Notes: generated by a model from the sequence alone, not told the origin. Shown: positions 51,760 through 60,796, counted from the stretch's first letter. The stretch: DNA of 64,000 nt from Mucilaginibacter sp. UBA5151 (GCA_002413785.1 DHXR01000040.1:1-64000), one strand, 5' to 3'. Program-made: numbers and translations.

Positions 51760-52290
51760 TTATTGCTTTGTTATTATAATTGCAAAGTGACTAAAACTCA
51801 TGATGGTGTTTTCCCCTTCGACAAACTGAACTTTCTTGACTTTTTTAAATTGAATTTCATATAATTCTCTAAGCAATTCAGCAGAAGACCCATTCACCGA
51901 ATTCTTGCCGTTGCTTATGACATACAATATATCGTTATCATCATTTTGATGAGAAAGAAGATAATCCCTATATTTTCGTGATAAGGTGCTAAGTTTTTTT
52001 TTGTAACCAGCCACGACTGCCGTCTTAGTGTTGATTACAATAACTCCTTTATGGTAAGATTCCCAATAAATAGGCAGCTTGTCGTTATCGATAATATTTA
52101 AGCTAAAAATGTTTAGCATCGTTGGCTTCTCCTCTGTTGGCACACCATCCACAACCAATAGAAAGGTTTGTTTTACAAGCGAATCTATTAAAGAATATTT
52201 TTTTACATCGATTTGAAAAGCAGAATTATCTTGCGCACAAACGGTTGCCGCTATAAAAAAACAAAAGATCAAAGGTATTACATTCCTCAT
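51760..52290 (-). CDS. Secreted plug-like protein within the nuo operon
   Basis: This 176-residue protein has a signal peptide (MRNVIPLIFCFFIAATVCAQ). Two segments follow that resemble the TonB-receptor plug pattern of a DGVP-type strand followed by GVIVINTK. The first is FLLVVDGVPTEEKPTM with SYHKGVIVINTKTAVV; the second is ILYVISNGKNSVNG with FSHFAIIITKQ. This suggests two tandem copies of a plug-like half-fold. It is packed between nuoK (4 bp) and nuoL (3 bp) in the same direction, yet no complex I subunit of this type is known to me. Family unnamed; the plug similarity is an inference from the text. Confidence 0.6.
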   Translation of the reverse strand: MRNVIPLIFCFFIAATVCAQDNSAFQIDVKKYSLIDSLVKQTFLLVVDGVPTEEKPTMLNIFSLNIIDNDKLPIYWESYHKGVIVINTKTAVVAGYKKKLSTLSRKYRDYLLSHQNDDNDILYVISNGKNSVNGSSAELLRELYEIQFKKVKKVQFVEGENTIMSFSHFAIIITKQ

Positions 52291-52294
52291 CTTT

Positions 52295-52600
52295 TCAATC
52301 TTTCAATTCATCAATCTTCCCCGGATCAATTGTTTTATATTGCCGGTACACATTTAAAATAATAGCCAAAGCAACCGCAGTTGTTGCGGCTGCAAGTACA
52401 ATGGCATAAAGGGCGAACATTTGTCCGCCGTTGTTAAAGCGGTCGTACCGGCCAAAGGCCACCAGGTTTAAAATGGCGGCATTCAGCATCAGCTCAATGC
52501 CTATCAGTATTTGTATGGCATTATGTTTTGATACGATCATATACAGCCCTATACAAAACAGCCCCGCGCTTACTACCATATAACCCGTTAGTGAGATCAT
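52295..52600 (-). CDS. nuoK: NADH-quinone oxidoreductase subunit K
   Basis: NuoK is a small membrane subunit of complex I. The 101-residue protein has three transmembrane helices with the conserved glutamates in LIGIELMLNAAILNLVAFG (about 33-51) and the final helix. It overlaps nuoJ by 4 bp (ATGA). Length is normal. Confidence 0.94.
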   Translation of the reverse strand: MISLTGYMVVSAGLFCIGLYMIVSKHNAIQILIGIELMLNAAILNLVAFGRYDRFNNGGQMFALYAIVLAAATTAVALAIILNVYRQYKTIDPGKIDELKD

Positions 52601-53145
52601 GACCTGTCCCCCTTCCTTGATAAATGCGCCGCGCCGATCAACGCCACCATTAAGATAATGGAGATGGCTTCAAATGGCAGCAAATAGGTTGTCATCAGGT
52701 TTACCCCGATGTTTTCCGTCATTGCGGCATCCGGCTGAATATCGTTTTTCAGCGCTACTGATTTTTTTATCCATTCGAGGTTATCAGCGTCAACCTTAAA
52801 TATCATATTGACCAAAACTATCAAAAATAAAGCTGCCAGCAACAGTGCCGGCAGGTTACCAATGCTGATAAACGTTTTGCGCTCCCGCCCTATCGCATTC
52901 AGGGTTTCTTTACCGGATAACATAAAAGCAAACAAAATAAGCACCAATATGCCGCCCACATAGATCACGATCTGGGTGATGGCAACAAAATCGGCGAGGG
53001 CCAGCACATATAAGCCTGCCAATGCAAACAGTGTAATAAAAAACATAAATATAGACCGCACCAAATTTGTTGTGGTAGCCACATATACAGCCGAAGCCAG
53101 GGCGATAAAACTCATTACATAAAACAGCGCCTGCACCAAACTCAT
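52597..53145 (-). CDS. nuoJ: NADH-quinone oxidoreductase subunit J
   Basis: NuoJ is a membrane subunit of complex I. The 182-residue protein has five transmembrane helices, with the family segment YVLALADFVAITQIVIYVGG followed by ILVLILFAFML. It overlaps nuoI by 4 bp and nuoK by 4 bp, a tightly coupled operon. Length is normal for the phylum. Confidence 0.93.
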   Translation of the reverse strand: MSLVQALFYVMSFIALASAVYVATTTNLVRSIFMFFITLFALAGLYVLALADFVAITQIVIYVGGILVLILFAFMLSGKETLNAIGRERKTFISIGNLPALLLAALFLIVLVNMIFKVDADNLEWIKKSVALKNDIQPDAAMTENIGVNLMTTYLLPFEAISIILMVALIGAAHLSRKGDRS

Positions 53146-53741
53146 ACGCCACCCTCCTTTTTCTGCATGGCTGCAAGTTTAGCCGCCTGCTTTTCTGCCT
53201 GCTGCTGTTCAAACTCCCGCCTTTTTTCGGCAGCAAATTCAGGCGTCATATCCGAAAACTGGTAAGTAAGCTGACTGAGATCGGCCACACTTTTATCATA
53301 TTGATTGGTCATCACTATACATTCGGTAGGGCAAACAATGGTACAAAGTCCGCAGTACATACATTTGGCCATGTCAATATCAAACTTTGCGGCATATAAC
53401 CTTTTGGTGGTACCATCAGAGGTTTGTCCGATAGCCTCCGTCGCTTTTATGGCTTCTATGTCAATACAATCAACCGGACAAATTTTGGCGCAAAGGTCGC
53501 AAACAATACAATCATCCATTTCCACATCCAGCTGGTAACGCCCAACCTCAGGAATTGGCAGCCGCTGGTGCGGATATTGTATGGTATTGGTGCCGCCGGA
53601 CTGTTTAAAGTAATTACTGTCACTTGCAGGCAATATCTTCCTTTTCCGGTGCGAAGCAAAAAGATGCCTGAAGGTGATGGATAATCCCTTAAATGCAGTT
53701 GTAAAGCCGGTTATTACTTTGTTCATTTTGTCATTGTTCAT
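53142..53741 (-). CDS. nuoI: NADH-quinone oxidoreductase subunit I
   Basis: NuoI carries clusters N6a and N6b that pass electrons to the quinone site of complex I. The 199-residue protein has two 4Fe-4S motifs, CIVCDLCAKICP (about 82-93) and CMYCGLCTIVCP (about 131-142), and an N-terminal amphipathic part. The C-terminus (EKRREFEQQQAEKQAAKLAA) is a long charged helix. The first codons border the triplicated 109-bp repeat, and ATG 53726 (MNKVITGF) may be the original start. Confidence 0.94.
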   Translation of the reverse strand: MNNDKMNKVITGFTTAFKGLSITFRHLFASHRKRKILPASDSNYFKQSGGTNTIQYPHQRLPIPEVGRYQLDVEMDDCIVCDLCAKICPVDCIDIEAIKATEAIGQTSDGTTKRLYAAKFDIDMAKCMYCGLCTIVCPTECIVMTNQYDKSVADLSQLTYQFSDMTPEFAAEKRREFEQQQAEKQAAKLAAMQKKEGGV

Positions 53742-54056
53742 TTCGCCTCATCCTAAATCCTTCTCCAAGGGAGAAGGACTTGAACTGCGCTCTTTTTTAA
53801 GCCCTCTCCTTTGGAGAGGGTTGGGTGAGGCCTGATTATCATTGGGTCATTTCGCCTCATCCTAAATCCTTCTCCAAGGGAGAAGGACTTGAACTGCGCT
53901 CTTTTTTAAACCCTCTCCTTTGGAGAGGGTTGGGTGAGGCCTGATTATCATTGGGTCATTTCGCCTCATCCTAAATCCTTCTCCAAAGGAGAAGGACTTG
54001 AACTGCGCCCTTTTTTAAGCCCTCTCCTTTGGAGAGGGTTGGGTGAGGCGAAATGA
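53741..54056. repeat. 109-bp hairpin unit in three tandem copies between nuoH and nuoI
   Basis: TTTCGCCTCATCCTAAATCC begins at 53741, 53850 and 53959, an exact 109-bp period. Each unit is a long imperfect inverted repeat: CCTTCTCC-A-GGAGAAGG and CCCTCTCC-TT-GGAGAGGG hairpins within outer arms GCCTCATCCTAA and GGGTTGGGTGAGGC. The third copy lacks the 18-bp linker. The array fills the gap completely, reaching the nuoI start codon and ending 4 bp before the nuoH stop. Confidence 0.95.
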
Positions 54057-54060
54057 CCAT

Positions 54061-55131
54061 TTACATTAGCCACAGCCTCCATATCCCTGATATCAGCATG
54101 CATAAAAAAGCCAGTGGCGTTAATACCTTCCACGACAGGGCCATCAGTTTATCCACTCTTAAACGGGGCAGGGTCCACCTGATCCACATTTGTATGCCTG
54201 CCAGCGTAAGGGTTTTCAAAATTATCCATAATATACCCCACCACGCGCCGGTTGTCCATGTTGCTAATTGCACAGGACCAATGTTTGGCAGCGGCGTGTT
54301 CCAGGCCCCTAAAAACAGCACAACGGCGATCATCGATACCAGGAACATCATAGAGTACTCGGCTAAAAAAACAAAAGCGAACCCTAAGCCGGTATATTCA
54401 GTATGGAAACCCGCCACCAGTTCCGATTCCGCTTCGGGAATATCGAAGGGCGCGCGGTTACTTTCGGCCAGCGAGGCAATAAAGTAAATTACAAAAGCTA
54501 TGAGCAAATGCGGCGCCCTGAAAATGTTCCAGCTAAATATGCCGCCGATGGCGCTTACATCCCAGAAGCCCGCAAACTTTACCCCTTCGGGTGATAAAAT
54601 CCCTTGTTGCGAGGCGATGTCCTGCAGGTTTAATGTTTGGGCGATCATCACCACCGAAATAATAGCAAAACCTGCCGGGATCTCATAAGAAATGATCTGG
54701 GCGGCGGAGCGCATGGCCCCTAAGATGGAATATTTATTGTTTGATCCCCATCCGGCCATTAAAATGCCCAGGGTCTCGATAGATAAAACGGCGAAAATAT
54801 AATACAAACCCAGGTTCAGTTTGGATGGCGCCAGACCGGGGCCCCAGGGCAAAGCGGCAAAACCGAGATAAACAGCAATAAAAATAATGGCCGGGGCCAG
54901 CATGAACAATAATTTATCGGCTGCTGCGGGGACGATCAATTCTTTTTGCAGCATTTTAAGGATATCGGCAATAGTTTGCAGCATACCATATTTGCCGGTT
55001 TCGGTAGGGCCAAGCCTGTCTTGTATAAAAGCGGCTACTTTACGTTCGGCATATACGCCAAACAAGGCGAATAATGCCGAAAAGCTGAAAAGCCCGGTGG
55101 CAATTATAAAATATGTTATATAAAAATTCAA
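54061..55131 (-). CDS. nuoH: NADH-quinone oxidoreductase subunit H
   Basis: NuoH is the membrane subunit at the quinone-binding junction of complex I. The 356-residue protein has eight or more transmembrane helices. It shows GVYAERKVAAFIQDRLGPTE (residues 24-43) and the conserved acidic loop NRAPFDIPEAESELVAGFHT with EYSGLKFA-type text (EYTGLGFAFVFLAEY). It is the first nuo gene here; nuoA to nuoG are not upstream, where murI lies instead. The first nuoH codon follows a long word hairpin that probably contains no normal leader. Confidence 0.95.
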   Translation of the reverse strand: MNFYITYFIIATGLFSFSALFALFGVYAERKVAAFIQDRLGPTETGKYGMLQTIADILKMLQKELIVPAAADKLLFMLAPAIIFIAVYLGFAALPWGPGLAPSKLNLGLYYIFAVLSIETLGILMAGWGSNNKYSILGAMRSAAQIISYEIPAGFAIISVVMIAQTLNLQDIASQQGILSPEGVKFAGFWDVSAIGGIFSWNIFRAPHLLIAFVIYFIASLAESNRAPFDIPEAESELVAGFHTEYTGLGFAFVFLAEYSMMFLVSMIAVVLFLGAWNTPLPNIGPVQLATWTTGAWWGILWIILKTLTLAGIQMWIRWTLPRLRVDKLMALSWKVLTPLAFLCMLISGIWRLWLM

Positions 55132-55157
55132 TCCCTTTGCTTTGCTGCAAACTTAGT

Positions 55158-55289
55158 AAAATTGGTTGAATGGTTGAGTAAGTTGGTAGGGTGAGTGGTT
55201 GAAATAAATTATGTAATAAATAATGGGCTAACGATAAATGAATCAACCACTCACTTAATCAACCTAATCCAACTTAATCACCCAATTCC
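55158..55289. repeat. Word hairpin, TTGATTAAGTGAGTGG type
   Basis: The left arm 55158-55201 (GAATGGTTGAGTAAGTTGGT and on) and right arm 55241-55289 (AATCAACCACTCACTTAATC and on) are approximate reverse complements with the same vocabulary as 23951-24053. It lies upstream of nuoH and adjoins the murI stop codon. Confidence 0.75.
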
Positions 55290-55290
55290 A

Positions 55291-56124
55291 TTAACACCTT
55301 ATCTCTGCAAATGCAGATTTAACAGGCGCTGAAAAAAAGAATGCTGCATGCTGATCAAAATCGGCAGTATCATCGGTAGTGGTGAAAAACTGCTGTGTAC
55401 TGTTTTTGGACAGGTTGTTATCCATTTCCGGGTGGCGCTGCAAATAATCTGCCAGGCTTTTGGCGACAATATCCCCTTGCGACACTACCTGTATGTTTCC
55501 GGGTAAAAATTGCTTTATTTTTTCCCGGAGCAATGGATAATGGGTGCAAGCCAGTAAAAGGGTATCAATATTTGGTGATTGTGCCAATAATTGATCAAGG
55601 TATTGTTTTACAAAATAATCGGCGCCGGGTTTATTGTATTCGCCGTTTTCAATAAGTGGCACCCAAAGCGGGCAAGCCTGCTGGTAAACTTTCACATCAG
55701 GGAAAAAGTGGCTGATCTCAATCAGGTATGATTCGGATTGCACCGTGCCTTTTGTGCCTAATACACCAATTTCCTTTGTTTTTGTATAATCGCCAATCAC
55801 TTCGGCAGTGGGCCTGATCACCCCAAGTACTCTTTTTAATGGGTCTTCATTTTTCAGGTCTGTCTGCTGTATGGTACGTAGGGCTTTAGCCGATGCTGTA
55901 TTACAGGCTAAAATAACCAAAGGGCAACCTTTGTCAAATAGCCACTGAACACATTCCCAGGTATATTGATGTATCGTTTGAAATGAGCGGTTGCCATAAG
56001 GCGCCCGGCCGGTATCACCTAAATAAATATAATCATAACCCGGAAGCTGCTGAAATATGGAACGGAAAACCGTAAGGCCGCCATAACCCGAGTCAAAGAT
56101 CCCAACAGGTTTGTTATTTAACAT
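55291..56124 (-). CDS. murI: Glutamate racemase
   Basis: MurI makes D-glutamate for peptidoglycan. From ATG 56124 the protein is 277 residues (a GTG two codons earlier also opens the frame). It has the catalytic cysteine pair in VILACNTASAKALR and LLLACTHYPLLRE, the start motif GIFDSGYGGLTV and the GDTGRAPYG loop. Length is normal. It ends the conserved uppS-bamA-ompH-ompH-murI cluster but has its own -7 box and is preceded by a terminator. Confidence 0.95.
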   Translation of the reverse strand: MLNNKPVGIFDSGYGGLTVFRSIFQQLPGYDYIYLGDTGRAPYGNRSFQTIHQYTWECVQWLFDKGCPLVILACNTASAKALRTIQQTDLKNEDPLKRVLGVIRPTAEVIGDYTKTKEIGVLGTKGTVQSESYLIEISHFFPDVKVYQQACPLWVPLIENGEYNKPGADYFVKQYLDQLLAQSPNIDTLLLACTHYPLLREKIKQFLPGNIQVVSQGDIVAKSLADYLQRHPEMDNNLSKNSTQQFFTTTDDTADFDQHAAFFFSAPVKSAFAEIRC

Positions 56125-56129
56125 CCGCA

Positions 56130-56137
56130 CAAAAATA
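56130..56137 (-). promoter_or_regulatory. -7 box of murI
   Basis: TATTTTTG on the minus strand ends 5 nt before ATG 56124, and lies directly after the ompH terminator hairpin. A leaderless transcript is expected. Confidence 0.5.
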
Positions 56138-56167
56138 GAAAAAGCGTCCCGGATAAACGGGACGCTT
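56138..56167 (-). terminator. Terminator of the bamA-ompH operon
   Basis: A perfect 10-bp stem (AAGCGTCCCG at 56142-56151, CGGGACGCTT at 56158-56167, 6-nt loop) is followed on the minus strand by TTTTCTATTTTTG. It lies 25 bp after the downstream ompH stop. Confidence 0.75.
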
Positions 56168-56191
56168 CAATAAATTTAAAAATTTCTCCAA

Positions 56192-56707
56192 TTATTTAAT
56201 GCCTAATTTAGCTTTTACAGCGGGCATCAGATCATCGCCGTCAGGTGAAATAATCAGCGGTGCACCTTGTGATGAATCAAATACGTAAGTATAGCCTTTT
56301 TCTTTAGCTACAGCCGAAAGTGCTGCTTTTGCTTTATCAGATAAAGGCTTTACAAGTTCGTTGCTTTTAGTCTCAACCTGCTGCTGTGCATTATTTTGGT
56401 ATTCCTGGATACGTTTTTGAAGATCCTGCAATTCGGATTGTTTGGCTGTACGTGCTGCATCAGTCATGGTAGCACTTTGCGCCTGGTAGGCCTGGCCTTC
56501 TTTCTGAAGATCATTGTTCATTATAGTAAGCTGATCAATAAACTGCTTCTGATAAATATCCATCTGCGACTTTACAGTTTTGGCTTCCGGCATCTGGCCT
56601 ATAAGGGCCGAGAAATTAATATAGCCAATTTTAGTTTGTGCTTTGGCAAAGTTGCCTACAAATAACATGCTTACAGCAACTAAAGCAACTTTAAATAGTT
56701 TTTTCAT
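56192..56707 (-). CDS. OmpH/Skp family periplasmic chaperone, second copy
   Basis: Skp-like chaperones hold unfolded outer-membrane proteins on the way to the BAM complex. The 171-residue protein has a signal peptide (ending NFAKA), the conserved IGYINFSALIGQMPEAKTVK start of the mature part, a long coiled coil (about 50-130) and the closing VFDSSQGAPLIISPDGDDL. It is a paralogue of the preceding gene (56761-57291) and is in the same operon after bamA. Confidence 0.9.
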   Translation of the reverse strand: MKKLFKVALVAVSMLFVGNFAKAQTKIGYINFSALIGQMPEAKTVKSQMDIYQKQFIDQLTIMNNDLQKEGQAYQAQSATMTDAARTAKQSELQDLQKRIQEYQNNAQQQVETKSNELVKPLSDKAKAALSAVAKEKGYTYVFDSSQGAPLIISPDGDDLMPAVKAKLGIK

Positions 56708-56760
56708 TTTTTCTTTTTCTGGGTGTTTAAAAGTAGTGGGATTATTATAATTTAAAAAAT

Positions 56761-57291
56761 TTATTTTGCAAATGTTCCGGGTTTTAAGCCAAGTTTGATG
56801 ATCACATCCGCGCTTTTATCATAACGTGGATTAGCGTATAACATTATCACTTCGCTGTTCTTGTCAAAAACCATGTCAATCTCATCATTTTCGGCAACAG
56901 CCTGTATAGCTTTGGTCATTTTATCCTGTATGGGCTTTATGCCTGAAGTGCTGCGCTGTTCAAGCTCACCTCCCGGTCCGAATTTTTGACGCTGAAAATC
57001 TTTCGCAGATTTTTCTTTGTCATCAATTTCGGCCTCGCGGCGTTTCTTCATATCCGCAGTCATCAAAACCTGGTCGGCCTGGTAAGCTTTAAGCAAACGG
57101 TCTATTTCCTGGTAACGCTGATCTGCTTCCTTTTGCCATTGCGCTGAGAGGGCTTCCAATTGCCTTTGGGCCGAAGCATATTCGGGCATGTGTTTTAATA
57201 TATAATCAGAATCTACGTAAGCAAAGCGCTGGGCAAATGCTGCCGTAAGCGAAATAAACGTAAATACAATGAACAATATTATCCTCTTCAT
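56761..57291 (-). CDS. OmpH/Skp family periplasmic chaperone, first copy
   Basis: The 176-residue protein (from MKRIILFIVF; an upstream ATG at 57306 would add five residues) has a signal peptide, then RFAYVDSDYILKHMPEYASA, a long charged coiled-coil (about 40-135) and VFDKNSEVIMLYANPRYDKS. This is the Skp/OmpH architecture. It directly follows bamA, whose substrates it is expected to escort. Two adjacent ompH genes are normal in this phylum. Confidence 0.9.
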   Translation of the reverse strand: MKRIILFIVFTFISLTAAFAQRFAYVDSDYILKHMPEYASAQRQLEALSAQWQKEADQRYQEIDRLLKAYQADQVLMTADMKKRREAEIDDKEKSAKDFQRQKFGPGGELEQRSTSGIKPIQDKMTKAIQAVAENDEIDMVFDKNSEVIMLYANPRYDKSADVIIKLGLKPGTFAK

Positions 57292-57307
57292 CGCAATTTT
57301 GCGCAAT

Positions 57308-59869
57308 TTAATTAAATCCTCCGTTTAAACTCTGAGAAATTGAAAAACTGAACTGGCCTTTATTTGCACCCGGGATACCCGGTATTGCATCAAAACCATA
57401 ACCGTAATCAAGACCCAGCAAGCCAAATATAGGTAAAAATACCCTTGCTCCAACACCTACTGAACGCCTTACGTTAAACGGATCAAAACTATTAAAAGAA
57501 TTCCAAACATTTCCACCTTCTGCAAATGCTAACATAAATATTGTTGCCGACTGACTTTGAATAACAGGGTGCCTGATCTCGAAGGTGAATTTATCATAAA
57601 TAGTACTGCCTGTATTGTTGTTGGCATTTTCACCCTGCGGCGACCCGATGGGAATAATCGAGAAATTTTGATAACCCCTTAAACCAACAATATCACTGCC
57701 CTGCAGGAACTGGTAACTCGCCATACCGTCTCCGCCTAATTTAAACCTTTCGAAAGGTGATTGCGGAACGGCAGAATTATACTCACCCAAAAATCCGAAA
57801 CGCACCTGCGACATCAGTACAAGTTTACCTGTCAGCCTTGTGAACCATTGTGCATCATATTTAAATTTATAGTACTCAACCCAATGATAGATCTGTTCCT
57901 TACTGGCGATAGAATAATCAATATTGTTAAATAATGAATACGGGGGGGTACCCTGAATAGTTAATTTAATATTTGAACCTGTTGTGGGGTAAATAGGCGC
58001 ATCAAGTGAGTTACGCGTTATATCCTGGGTTAACTTGATATTATAAGATGTACCATTTGAAAAAAGGTAACCGTTATAATTATCAAGACTATAGTGGTCA
58101 AAGTTTAACGAATAATTTAACTGGAAGTAGTTATCGGGCCAGTTTAAACGTTTTCCGAGGGTGATACCTATACCATTTATCCTCAAATTATTATAAAGTG
58201 GGCTTGTTACCGCATAATACTGCCCTGTTGAACTCCCCTGTGTATAGGCAGTTAAAGCGAAATAAATTGGTTTTTTACCGCCAAGCCATGGCTCAGAAAA
58301 TGTAAATGAGAAATTCTGATAAGTACGGCCACTCGACTGCCCCCTGATACTCAGTTTTTGTCCGTCGCCCTTAGGCAGCGGTTTATAGTCTTTTAAGTGA
58401 AAAATATTTCTTAAAGCAAAGTTATTGAAGGTTAGTCCCAGCGTCCCAACTAATTGTCCGCCGCCAAAACCGCCTGAAAGTTCTATTTGATCCGATGGTT
58501 TTTCAACTACGTTGTAGACAATATCAACGGTACCATCCTGGGGATTGATATTGGTTGGCTTGGGTTCGGTTTTTTGCTCGTCAAAATTACCTAACTGGCC
58601 AATTTCACGGGTGCTGCGAATCAATAGTGCTTTGTTGAATTTTTGACCCGGCTTGGTACGGATCTCCCGCATAACCACTTTATCATTGGTTACATCGTTC
58701 CCTTTTAGCATCACCCTGTTGATGGTGTATTGAGGGCCTTCATAAATCCTGATGTCAAGGTCAACCGTATCGTGATAGATTTTGGTTTGCACCGGATCGG
58801 CCTGGTAGGTTAAATAACCATCATTCAAATAAAAGGACGAAACATCATCATCACTTGGCGTTGGTCCGCTTAGCCTTTTATTTAATTCCTCCTCGCTGAA
58901 AACATCGCCCTTTTTAACCTTCAATATTTTCTCAAGAATTGCGGTAGGATATTTTGCATTGCCCGACCATTTGATGTTCCCGAAAAAGTATTTCTTCCCT
59001 TCAAATATTTTTATTTTAATGCCGACGGTATTTTCGCCGGTTTTAAAAACAGAATCACTTAAAATTTCAGCATCCCTGTAACCTTTTGCCTGCATTTTTG
59101 AAACCAGGTTGGTCTTATCCTCATCATATTTATCCTGTTTAAATTTACGCGAGCCAAACAGGTTATACCACTTTTGGATGCGTGTTTTCGACAAAAACGG
59201 CCTAAGCTCACTTTGTTTAAACACCTTGTTACCTTCAAAGGTAATACTGGTGATCATTACCTTTTCCTTTTTATCAATTTTAACATCAAGTATTACACTG
59301 TTGGCATCACCCGGATCTTTCCTTTGTTTAATAGTAACCGTAGTATTTAAGTAGCCTTTTTCATTAAAGTGTTTCTTAATTATCGCGGTGGTAGTACTCA
59401 GCATGTTCTCATCAACAATTTTACCTGTTTTATCAGAGAGTTCTTTTTGCACGTCTTCAATTTCACCCTTGCGGATGCCTGTTAAGCGTAAGCGCGACAA
59501 ACGGGGGCGTTCAACAACCACAATTTCGAGGTAAATGGTATCGAGGTTTATTTTGGTGACGTTTAATTGCACATCTTCAAATAAATGCTGCGAATACAAA
59601 TTTTTAATCACATTGGCGTTAGCTTCACCGGGTAAGTTGATCCTGTCGCCCTTATTTAACTTTGATATTTGCAGTAAAACATCTTTATCCAGGTTTTTTG
59701 TCCCACTGATGGTAATCCCACCAATAATATAATCTTTTGGATCGAGATAACTTAAACTATCAGCCGGTAAAGTAGATTTTGACAGCGAATACCTCGGCTG
59801 GTTTGAAACCTGGGCCAAAGCGGCAGTACTCATTATAGATAAAAGTATAGCAAAAAGGAATTTATTCAT
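57308..59869 (-). CDS. bamA: Outer-membrane protein assembly factor BamA
   Basis: BamA inserts beta-barrel proteins into the outer membrane. The 853-residue protein has a signal peptide (ending ALA), five POTRA domains in the N-terminal half (about 45-480) and a 16-strand Omp85 barrel with the conserved VGLRGYQNFS (VRGF-like) motif in the L6 loop near 740. It ends in a barrel C-terminus (FSFSISQSLNGGFN). Length is normal. It lies between uppS and the ompH pair. Confidence 0.94.
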   Translation of the reverse strand: MNKFLFAILLSIMSTAALAQVSNQPRYSLSKSTLPADSLSYLDPKDYIIGGITISGTKNLDKDVLLQISKLNKGDRINLPGEANANVIKNLYSQHLFEDVQLNVTKINLDTIYLEIVVVERPRLSRLRLTGIRKGEIEDVQKELSDKTGKIVDENMLSTTTAIIKKHFNEKGYLNTTVTIKQRKDPGDANSVILDVKIDKKEKVMITSITFEGNKVFKQSELRPFLSKTRIQKWYNLFGSRKFKQDKYDEDKTNLVSKMQAKGYRDAEILSDSVFKTGENTVGIKIKIFEGKKYFFGNIKWSGNAKYPTAILEKILKVKKGDVFSEEELNKRLSGPTPSDDDVSSFYLNDGYLTYQADPVQTKIYHDTVDLDIRIYEGPQYTINRVMLKGNDVTNDKVVMREIRTKPGQKFNKALLIRSTREIGQLGNFDEQKTEPKPTNINPQDGTVDIVYNVVEKPSDQIELSGGFGGGQLVGTLGLTFNNFALRNIFHLKDYKPLPKGDGQKLSIRGQSSGRTYQNFSFTFSEPWLGGKKPIYFALTAYTQGSSTGQYYAVTSPLYNNLRINGIGITLGKRLNWPDNYFQLNYSLNFDHYSLDNYNGYLFSNGTSYNIKLTQDITRNSLDAPIYPTTGSNIKLTIQGTPPYSLFNNIDYSIASKEQIYHWVEYYKFKYDAQWFTRLTGKLVLMSQVRFGFLGEYNSAVPQSPFERFKLGGDGMASYQFLQGSDIVGLRGYQNFSIIPIGSPQGENANNNTGSTIYDKFTFEIRHPVIQSQSATIFMLAFAEGGNVWNSFNSFDPFNVRRSVGVGARVFLPIFGLLGLDYGYGFDAIPGIPGANKGQFSFSISQSLNGGFN

Positions 59870-59932
59870 TCGAATATTTTAGTGGGCTAAAAATAATTTA
59901 TACAGTTGTTAAAAAGTGTTAAAAGTAAAAAT

Positions 59933-60673
59933 TTAGTTGACCTGCTCACTTGTCATACCAAAACGGCGTTCGCGTTTCTGATAATCGAGGATAGCTTCAA
60001 ACAAATCTTCCTTCCGAAAATCGGGCCATAATTTTGAAGTGAAGTATAATTCAGCATACGCAATTTGCCAAAGCAGGTAGTTGCTGATACGAAATTCGCC
60101 GCTCGTCCTGATCAATAATTCAGGGTTGGGCATGCCTTTTGTAAATAAATTATCCTCAAAAACTTCTTCATTAATATCTTCAACATTTAATTTTCCTTCC
60201 TGAACCTTACGGGCAATGTTTTTTACCGCATGCAAAATCTCGCGCCGCGAACTGTAACTCAGGGCAAGCGTCAGCACAAGGCCTGTGTTACCCGATGTTT
60301 GGTCAATGGCGTTCATCAACTCATCATAACATTTTTTTGGCAGCAGATCCAGATCGCCAATGGCATTTAGCTTCACATTTTTTTTCATGAAGTTTGCGAT
60401 CTCTTTATGAATTGTGCTAACCATCAGTTCCATTATAGCCATTACTTCCAGTTTTGGCCTGTTCCAGTTTTCTAATGAGAATGTGTATAAAGTGAGATAC
60501 TTTAAATCCAGGTCAACAGCCCCTTCAACAACATCCCTTACAGAAAGCACCCCGCTATGATGACCAAATATCCTCATTTTGCCTTTATCTTTTGCCCAGC
60601 GCCCATTACCGTCCATTATGACAGCGATGTGTTTTGGTAGTTTCGACAAATCAATTTGATCCTTATATCCCAT
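59933..60673 (-). CDS. uppS: Isoprenyl transferase (undecaprenyl diphosphate synthase)
   Basis: UppS makes the C55 lipid carrier for cell-wall synthesis by cis-prenyl addition. From the preferred start MGYKDQIDLSKLPKHIAVIM at 60673 the protein is 246 residues. It has MDGNGRWAKDKG (catalytic Asp), SLENWNRP, the LLIRTSGEFRISNYLLWQIAYAEL (shown in part: RTSGEFRISNYLLWQ) and the ELYFTSKLWPDF motifs. It precedes bamA. In related genomes the DUF6089 gene is usually directly upstream; here other genes are inserted. Confidence 0.94.
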   Translation of the reverse strand: MGYKDQIDLSKLPKHIAVIMDGNGRWAKDKGKMRIFGHHSGVLSVRDVVEGAVDLDLKYLTLYTFSLENWNRPKLEVMAIMELMVSTIHKEIANFMKKNVKLNAIGDLDLLPKKCYDELMNAIDQTSGNTGLVLTLALSYSSRREILHAVKNIARKVQEGKLNVEDINEEVFEDNLFTKGMPNPELLIRTSGEFRISNYLLWQIAYAELYFTSKLWPDFRKEDLFEAILDYQKRERRFGMTSEQVN

Positions 60674-60796
60674 TATATCTATCATTAGTTCATTAGTTCA
60701 TTATAACGCCATAACCGGCACTATAAATACATGAATTATTGAAACAGACCTGTTTTTACCCAAGTTTGCTTCAATTCGCCTAATTTTTTCAGGGGA

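Noticed and set aside
53741..54056. Insertion sequence between nuoH and nuoI
   Set aside because: No transposase frame is present; the whole gap consists of three hairpin units.
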